A DNA stretch of 64,000 bases, from assembly GCA_049322515.1 (NCBI GenBank), contig JBMOQW010000018.1, forward strand, positions 12,115-76,114, given 5' to 3'. The translations under genes and the position numbers were made by a program. Positions within the stretch are counted from its first letter, which is position 1, and each line of letters starts with the position of its first letter. Below, piece after piece: positions 58,753 through 64,000 of this stretch. Under the pieces are notes generated by a model. That model searched no databases. It was not told the origin of the DNA and saw only the letters and a list, made by a program, of their open reading frames with translations. This stretch comes from Parasulfuritortus sp049322515. Lineage in GTDB: Bacteria; Pseudomonadota; Gammaproteobacteria; Burkholderiales; Thiobacillaceae.

Positions 58753-59295
58753 TTACCGCAGAAACGCCTTGCTGACCTCCCGGAAGATCTCGGTGCCCGC
58801 CTGGTGCAGCCATTCAAACGCCACCATCTCGCGCGACACGATCCGGCAGCCTTCCTGGCGCATGCGGGCCAGGCCGAGGATCTTGTCGGTGGACCGGCGA
58901 GAGCCGACGGCTTCCTCTACCACGTAGACTTCCTTGCCTTGCCCGAGCAGGCCGAGGGCGGTTTGCAGCACGCAGACGTGGGTCTCGGTACCGACCAGCA
59001 CCACTTGTCGGCGATCCATCTCGGCAAGCTCGTCCAGGCAGCCCGAGGCGACGGCCGAGAAGTGCATTTTCTCGACGATCCGCCCGGGCGGCACCTGGGC
59101 CGCCAGGTCGGGATACATCGGGCCCAGGCCCTTGGGGTACTGCACCGTCGCCAGCGCGGGCACCGCCAGCCGGTTGGCCACGCCCAGCAGCCAGTGCGTG
59201 TGCTGCCTGACCGCGTCGAAGCCGTCGATGGCGGGGCCCAGCTTCTCTTGCAAGTCGATGACCAGGAGCACGGACTGGTCGGCCTTGAGCAGCAT
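58753..59295 (-). CDS. Isochorismatase-family hydrolase (YcaC-like)
   Basis: A 180-residue cysteine hydrolase with the family triad: Asp14 (LVIDLQEKL), Lys76 (EKMHFSAV) and Cys108 (GTETHVCVLQTALGLL). Members cleave amides, nicotinamide or isochorismate; the YcaC branch has an unproven substrate. It starts two bases after the prpD stop and closes the prp cluster. Confidence 0.85.
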   Translation of the reverse strand: MLLKADQSVLLVIDLQEKLGPAIDGFDAVRQHTHWLLGVANRLAVPALATVQYPKGLGPMYPDLAAQVPPGRIVEKMHFSAVASGCLDELAEMDRRQVVLVGTETHVCVLQTALGLLGQGKEVYVVEEAVGSRRSTDKILGLARMRQEGCRIVSREMVAFEWLHQAGTEIFREVSKAFLR

Positions 59296-59297
59296 GG

Positions 59298-60740
59298 TCA
59301 GATCACCATCAGGTCGTTGAAGGCATTGACCGGCGTGGCTTCCAGGCGGGCGCGGTCCAGGCACAGGTCGAGGATGGCGGCCTGCTGCTTGGCCGGGAAG
59401 CGGCGGGCCAGGTTGACTTTGAACTTCTTGATCAACTCGGGAATCCCCTCGGCCCGGCGCCGGCGGTGGCCGATGGGGTATTCCACCGCGACCTGCTCGG
59501 TCGCCGTGCCGTCCTTGAAGAACACCTGGATGGCGTTGGCGATCGAACGCTTGTCGGGGTCGTGGTAGTCGACGCTGTATTGCGTGTTCTCCACGCATTC
59601 CATCTTGTCGCGCAAGGCGTCGATGCGCGGGTCGGCGGCGGCTTCGTCCTCGTAGTCGGCGGCGGTCAGATTGCCCTTGATCAGGCCGACGGCGGCCATG
59701 TACTGGATGCAGTGGTCACGGTCGGCCGGGTTGTTGAGCGGACCCTTCTTGTCGATGATGCGGATCGCCGATTCATGGGTGGTGATGACGATTTTCTCGA
59801 TGTCTTCGAGCCGGTCCTTGACCTGGGGATGCAGCTGGAAGGCGCACTCGACCGCGGTCTGGGCATGGAATTCGGCCGGGAAGCTGATCTTGAACAGGAT
59901 CTGCTCCATCACGTAGCTGCCGTAGGGGCGCTGGAACTTGAAGGCATTGCCCTTGAAGGAGACGTCGTAGAAGCCCCAGGTCTTGGCAGTGAGCGCGCCC
60001 GGATAACCCATCTCGCCCTTGTGGCACATCAATGCCAGGCGCACGGCGCGGCTGGTGGCGTCGCCGGCCGCCCAGGACTTGCGCGAGCCGGTGTTGGGCG
60101 AATGGCGGTAGGTACGCAAAGCCTGGCCGTCGATCCAGGCATGCGAGACGGCGTTGATGATCTCGTCGCGGGTGCAGCCGAGCATGTGCGCGACCACGGC
60201 GGTGGAGGCCACCTTGACCAGGATGACGTGATCCAGGCCGACCCGGTTGAAGCTGTTCTCCAGGGCCAGCACGCCCTGGATCTCGTGCGCCTTGATCATG
60301 GCGGTGAGCACGTCCTTCATCAGGAGCGGCGGCTTGCCTTCGGCGACCCGGGTGCGCGACAGCCAGTCGGCGGTGGCCAGGATGCCGCCCAGGTTGTCGG
60401 ACGGATGGCCCCACTCGGCCGCCAGCCAGGTGTCGTTGAAGTCCAGCCAGCGCACCAGGGCGCCGATGTCGAAGGCGGCCTTGACCGGATCGAGCTGGAA
60501 CTGGGTGCCGAACACCTTGGCGCCGTTGGGCACCGTCGTGCCCGGCACGATGGGCCCGAGCAGCTTGGTGCAGGCCGGATAGGACAGCGCCTCCAGGCCG
60601 CAGCCGAGGGTGTCCATCAGGCAATGGCGGGCGGTGTCGTAGGCCTCGTCGGAGGTGACGACATAGTGGATGACGTAATCGGCGATGTCGACCAGGACCT
60701 GGTCGGGTTGCGGACGGACGTTGGAGATGTGGCTGCTCAT
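59298..60740 (-). CDS. prpD: 2-methylcitrate dehydratase
   Basis: A 480-residue MmgE/PrpD-family enzyme converting 2-methylcitrate to 2-methylaconitate or methylisocitrate precursor. Recognised by TARHCLMDTLGCGLEAL, WLDFNDTWLAAEWGHPSDNLGGIL, and KSWAAGDATSRAVRLA. The start at 60740 gives MSSHISNV; upstream alternatives overlap prpC. No acnD/prpF pair is present, so the PrpD route is used. Confidence 0.92.
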   Translation of the reverse strand: MSSHISNVRPQPDQVLVDIADYVIHYVVTSDEAYDTARHCLMDTLGCGLEALSYPACTKLLGPIVPGTTVPNGAKVFGTQFQLDPVKAAFDIGALVRWLDFNDTWLAAEWGHPSDNLGGILATADWLSRTRVAEGKPPLLMKDVLTAMIKAHEIQGVLALENSFNRVGLDHVILVKVASTAVVAHMLGCTRDEIINAVSHAWIDGQALRTYRHSPNTGSRKSWAAGDATSRAVRLALMCHKGEMGYPGALTAKTWGFYDVSFKGNAFKFQRPYGSYVMEQILFKISFPAEFHAQTAVECAFQLHPQVKDRLEDIEKIVITTHESAIRIIDKKGPLNNPADRDHCIQYMAAVGLIKGNLTAADYEDEAAADPRIDALRDKMECVENTQYSVDYHDPDKRSIANAIQVFFKDGTATEQVAVEYPIGHRRRRAEGIPELIKKFKVNLARRFPAKQQAAILDLCLDRARLEATPVNAFNDLMVI

Positions 60741-60768
60741 GGTTTTCCTTGTTTGAAGCACGACGGGA

Positions 60769-61920
60769 TCAAGCGCGTTGAGCGATCGGCAGGTAGGCCC
60801 GATCCTCCGGTCCGACATATTCCGCGTTCGGCCGGATGATCTTGTTGTCGATGCGCTGCTCGATGACGTGGGCGGCCCAGCCGGTGGTGCGCGAGATGAC
60901 GAACAGGGGCGTGAACATCGGCGTCGGCACGCCCATCATGTGGTAGCTGGAGGCCGAGTACCAGTCGAGGTTGGGGAACATTTTCTTGACTTCCCACATC
61001 ACCGATTCGATGCGGTCCGAGATGTTGAACAGGTTCAGGTTGCCGCCCGCTTCGCAGAGCCGGCGCGACACCGCCTTGATGGCGACGTTGCGCGGGTCGC
61101 CAATGGTGTAGACCGGATGGCCGAAGCCGATGACGATTTCCTTGTTCGCCACCCGCCGTCGGATGTCGGCTTCCGCCTCATCGGGCGTCGTGTAGCGGCT
61201 GATGATCTCCATGGCGGCCTCGTTGGCGCCGCCATGCTTGGGTCCGCGCAGGGCGCCGATCGCGCCGGTGATGCAGGAATGGAAGTCGGACAGCGTGCCG
61301 GCGATCACCCGGGCAGCGAAGGTGGAGGCGTTGAACTCGTGCTCGGCATAGAGGATCAGTGAGGTGTCGAGCGCCTTCCGGGTCAGCTCGTCAGGCTTTT
61401 TGCCGTGCAGAACGTGCAGGAAATGCCCGGCCACGGTTTCATCGTCGGTGACCAGTTCGACCCGCTGGCCGGTGCGGCTGAAATGCCACCAGTAGAGCAA
61501 CATCGAGCCGAAGCAGGCGACCAGGCGATCGGCCAGGTCGCGCGCGCCTTCGACCGGATGGCCCTCGGCTTCCGGCTCCAGGGTGCCGATCATGGAACAG
61601 CCGGTGCGCATCACGTCCATCGGGTGGGTGTCGGCGGGAATCTGCTCCAGCACGATTTTCAAGGCCGCCGGCAGGTCGCGCAGGCCAGCCAGCTTCTTCC
61701 GGTAAGCATCGAGTTGCGCGGCGGTGGGCAGTTCGCCGTGGACCAGCAGATAGGCGGTTTCCTCGAAGTTCGACTTCTCGGCCAGTTCCAGGATGTCGTA
61801 GCCTCGGTAATGCAGGTCGTTGCCGGTGTGCCCGACCGTGCACACGGCCGTGGTGCCGGCCTGCACCCCGGACAGGGCGACAGACTTTTTCTTGGGCTTC
61901 TCCGTGCTGCTCTCGCTCAT
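60769..61920 (-). CDS. prpC: 2-methylcitrate synthase
   Basis: A 383-residue citrate-synthase-fold enzyme condensing propionyl-CoA and oxaloacetate. Conserved boxes GPKHGGANEAAMEI, GFGHPVYTIGDPR and TGWAAHVIEQR are visible, and LSGVQAGTTAVCTVG at the start is the PrpC pattern that distinguishes it from GltA. It lies 28 bases before prpD. Confidence 0.92.
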   Translation of the reverse strand: MSESSTEKPKKKSVALSGVQAGTTAVCTVGHTGNDLHYRGYDILELAEKSNFEETAYLLVHGELPTAAQLDAYRKKLAGLRDLPAALKIVLEQIPADTHPMDVMRTGCSMIGTLEPEAEGHPVEGARDLADRLVACFGSMLLYWWHFSRTGQRVELVTDDETVAGHFLHVLHGKKPDELTRKALDTSLILYAEHEFNASTFAARVIAGTLSDFHSCITGAIGALRGPKHGGANEAAMEIISRYTTPDEAEADIRRRVANKEIVIGFGHPVYTIGDPRNVAIKAVSRRLCEAGGNLNLFNISDRIESVMWEVKKMFPNLDWYSASSYHMMGVPTPMFTPLFVISRTTGWAAHVIEQRIDNKIIRPNAEYVGPEDRAYLPIAQRA

Positions 61921-61932
61921 CTCTGTCTCCTT

Positions 61933-62814
61933 TTATTTGTCCTGCGCGAATAGCGCGTCCAGCTTCTGCTCGAAATCGTGATAACCGAGGTAGTCGTACA
62001 GCTCCATGCGCGACTGCATCAGGTCGAGCACGTGCTTCTGGGTGCCGCCCTGGCGGATGCCCTGGTAGACCTTGAGCGCGGCCTGGTTCATGGCCCGGAA
62101 GGCGGACAGCGGATAGAGCACCAGGCCGACCCCGGCGCCACGCAACTCGTCCACCGTGAACAACGGCGTCGAGCCAAACTCGGTGATGTTGGCCAGCACC
62201 GGCACCTTCACCGCGTCGACGAACTGACGGTACATGGCCAGTTCGGTCATCGCCTCGGGGAAGATCATGTCGGCGCCCGCCTCGACGCAGGCGCAGGCGC
62301 GGTCGATGGCGGATTGCAGGCCCTCGACGGCGAGCGCGTCGGTGCGGGCCATGATCACGAAATCGGGGTCGGTCTTGGCATCGACGGCGGCCTTGACCCG
62401 GTCGACCATCTCCGCCTGGCTGACGATGGCCTTGCCGGGCCGATGGCCGCAACGCTTGGCCAGCACCTGGTCTTCGATGTGCACGGCGCCGGCGCCGAAC
62501 TTGATCATGGCCTTCACGGTGCGGGCGATGTTGAAGGCGCCACCGAAGCCGGTGTCGATGTCGACCAGCACCGGCAGGTCGGTGGCGTCGGTGATCCGGC
62601 GCACGTCGGTGAGTACGTCGTCCAGGGTGGAAATGCCTAGGTCGGGCAGGCCCAGCGAACCGGCCGCAACCCCGCCACCCGAGATGTACAAGGCCCGGTA
62701 GCCGACCGCCTGGGCCAGCTTGGCGTGGTAGGCGTTGATGGCGCCGATCACCTGCAAGGGCTGCTCGGCGGCGACGGCGGCGCGGAAACGGGCGCCGGCA
62801 GAGGATAGGGTCAT
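61933..62814 (-). CDS. prpB: Methylisocitrate lyase
   Basis: A 293-residue isocitrate-lyase-family enzyme splitting 2-methylisocitrate to pyruvate and succinate. The catalytic KRCGH loop (about residue 121-125), DIDTGFGG and IMARTDAL are present. First gene of the prpBCD set. Confidence 0.93.
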   Translation of the reverse strand: MTLSSAGARFRAAVAAEQPLQVIGAINAYHAKLAQAVGYRALYISGGGVAAGSLGLPDLGISTLDDVLTDVRRITDATDLPVLVDIDTGFGGAFNIARTVKAMIKFGAGAVHIEDQVLAKRCGHRPGKAIVSQAEMVDRVKAAVDAKTDPDFVIMARTDALAVEGLQSAIDRACACVEAGADMIFPEAMTELAMYRQFVDAVKVPVLANITEFGSTPLFTVDELRGAGVGLVLYPLSAFRAMNQAALKVYQGIRQGGTQKHVLDLMQSRMELYDYLGYHDFEQKLDALFAQDK

Positions 62815-62865
62815 GGTTGCGATCCTGGTTTATTGGATGATCAGTGGAGGCAAGAATCTGTCGCA

Positions 62866-62919
62866 CCCGCGCAGGCGGGAGCCCAGTGGTTCGAAGAACT
62901 GGATGCCCGCCTGCGCGGG
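62866..62919. repeat. REP-like inverted repeat pair
   Basis: CCCGCGCAGGCGGG (62866-62879) and CCCGCCTGCGCGGG (62906-62919) are exact reverse complements, 26 bases apart, and each is itself nearly palindromic. The flanking GCATGACGG matches dispersed REP sequences of many proteobacteria. It sits between the citrate-lyase-like gene and prpB and may stabilise or terminate transcripts. Confidence 0.75.
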
Positions 62920-62947
62920 CATGACGGAATACGCGCCATCCACTCGC

Positions 62948-63940
62948 CTATGAAAAAAACGCCTGCTCGGCCTCGGCCGGCAGTTTAACGCCGGTCACCC
63001 GTGCCGTTTGCAGCAGTTCCCAGTAATAGCGGTAGGTGGCGCGGTCGTGCAACTCGCCGGCGTGCTGGATCGGCCCCCAGTCGGCCTGCTGGGCGGCAAG
63101 CAGGATGGCGGCGCCGGTCTCGACCTCGGAATGGTCGGGCCGCATGGCGTCGACGATGGCCTGGATCTGGGTCGGGTAGATGCTCCACTGGCGCAGGAAG
63201 CCAAACTCCATGCGCGCCCGGCGGGCATCGGCGTAGGCGGCGTGCGGGTTCTTCAGGTCGAGGGTGACGTTGTGCGCCGGCACCACGCCGTTGGCCAGGG
63301 CCGCCGCCACCACCTCGGCCTTGGCGCGCGCGATCAGGCGGTGCTCGAACTGGCCCGGGCTGCGCATGGCCGCGGCCGGGATGGCGCCGTGATGGCCGGA
63401 GACGAAATCCATCAGGCCGAAGTCGAGCACCTGCAACCAGGGTAGCGCGGCGATGGCGTGCACGTCGCGCAGGGCGCCGTGGGTCTCGATCAGGATGTGG
63501 ATCGGCAATTCCCGGTCCAGCCCGGCATTGGCCACCGCCGCCTGAATATAGGCGATCATCTCCGCGGCGTGTCCAACCGCCGTGGTCTTGGGCAGGGTCA
63601 GGTAGGCGAGCCTGGCGCCGGCGCCGCCGACCAGGATATCGACGTCCTGGCGCCAGTGCGGGTGGCTGTAGTCATGGACCCGGGCGCCGGCCATGCCATG
63701 CTGGTTGGCCTCGGAATTGACCAGGCGGACGATCATCTCGGCGTGCTCACGCTCGCGCCCGGCCGGGGCGCCGTCCTCGCAGTCGCAGGTGATGTCGAAC
63801 ACCGGACCGAGCTTGTCCTGGAGTTCCAGGGCCTTGAGGATCATCTTTTCGCTGCCGGCGAAATGCTCGCAGGCGGCGACGGCCGGAAACGGTTTTTCGC
63901 CGGCGAACAGGGCCTGGCTGGGATGGACGGGGGGGCTCAT
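62948..63940 (-). CDS. HpcH/HpaI aldolase / citrate lyase-family protein
   Basis: A 330-residue TIM-barrel lyase of the CitE/Mcl type. Visible landmarks are DITCDCEDGAP (metal and substrate region), LPIHILIETHGAL, LDFGLMDFVSGHHG and a Pro-rich end. It may split malyl-CoA, citramalyl-CoA or citryl-CoA. The prp cluster follows on the same strand, after a REP-like pair, so a role in C3-C5 acyl-CoA metabolism is reasonable. Confidence 0.8.
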   Translation of the reverse strand: MSPPVHPSQALFAGEKPFPAVAACEHFAGSEKMILKALELQDKLGPVFDITCDCEDGAPAGREREHAEMIVRLVNSEANQHGMAGARVHDYSHPHWRQDVDILVGGAGARLAYLTLPKTTAVGHAAEMIAYIQAAVANAGLDRELPIHILIETHGALRDVHAIAALPWLQVLDFGLMDFVSGHHGAIPAAAMRSPGQFEHRLIARAKAEVVAAALANGVVPAHNVTLDLKNPHAAYADARRARMEFGFLRQWSIYPTQIQAIVDAMRPDHSEVETGAAILLAAQQADWGPIQHAGELHDRATYRYYWELLQTARVTGVKLPAEAEQAFFS

Positions 63941-64000
63941 GCGGTCTCCTGTAGGTTAGAAAGGCGTGACGCAAGGGCGTGACCATCACGGCGTGACGCT

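Overview
The window is about 64 kb of GC-rich chromosome. Gene content and protein style (petABC-sspA-sspB order, DUF3417-type glucan phosphorylase, short gnd, prpBCD) point to a betaproteobacterium that oxidises reduced sulfur compounds and can also use propionate and store glycogen. This assignment is inferred from gene content; there is no rRNA in the window.

Layout. 1-10.99 kb: respiratory and sulfur genes on the + strand. They include the 3' end of an octaheme tetrathionate reductase-type cytochrome with its membrane cytochrome b561, a flavocytochrome c sulfide dehydrogenase operon behind a sigma-54-type promoter, a ZIP transporter, a decayed radical SAM gene, an SQR-like flavoprotein, a probable sigma-54-driven small RNA, a truncated haemoglobin, a haem-binding DUF3365 lipoprotein and a SLAC1-type channel. 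11.1-24.8 kb: two converging operons for surface proteins. The + operon encodes a secreted protein of ten 36-residue Gln/Asn repeats, a small secreted protein and a CsgG-like/DUF4384 lipoprotein. The - operon encodes a two-partner-secretion pore (TpsB), a 1905-residue TpsA adhesin and a WD40-caspase protein with an EF-hand loop. This is the best candidate for an undescribed system. 24.8-33.9 kb: a phage-satellite-like element next to tRNA-Ser, with integrase, repressor-like HTH protein, AlpA, primase-polymerase and a fused HK97 protease-capsid protein, but no portal, terminase or tail genes.

33.9-64 kb: mostly core genome. It holds pabB, a FixL/FixJ-like pair with a divergent NarL-type regulator, tRNA-Thr, sspB-sspA, the cytochrome bc1 operon, a DegS/AlgW-like protease, zwf-gnd, glgA, an unknown lipoprotein, a second two-component pair, glucan phosphorylase, oligoribonuclease, an M48 protease, rsgA, a DUF2238 membrane protein, a small secreted gene broken by an in-frame stop, and a prpB-prpC-prpD-hydrolase cluster preceded by a citrate-lyase-like gene.

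How the parts fit. Sulfide electrons taken by the flavocytochrome and the SQR-like enzyme would enter the c-type cytochrome and quinone pools, and the bc1 complex connects these pools. zwf, gnd, glgA and glgP form a glycogen/pentose phosphate set. The prp genes handle propionyl-CoA. The two convergent surface operons probably build or control a surface matrix.
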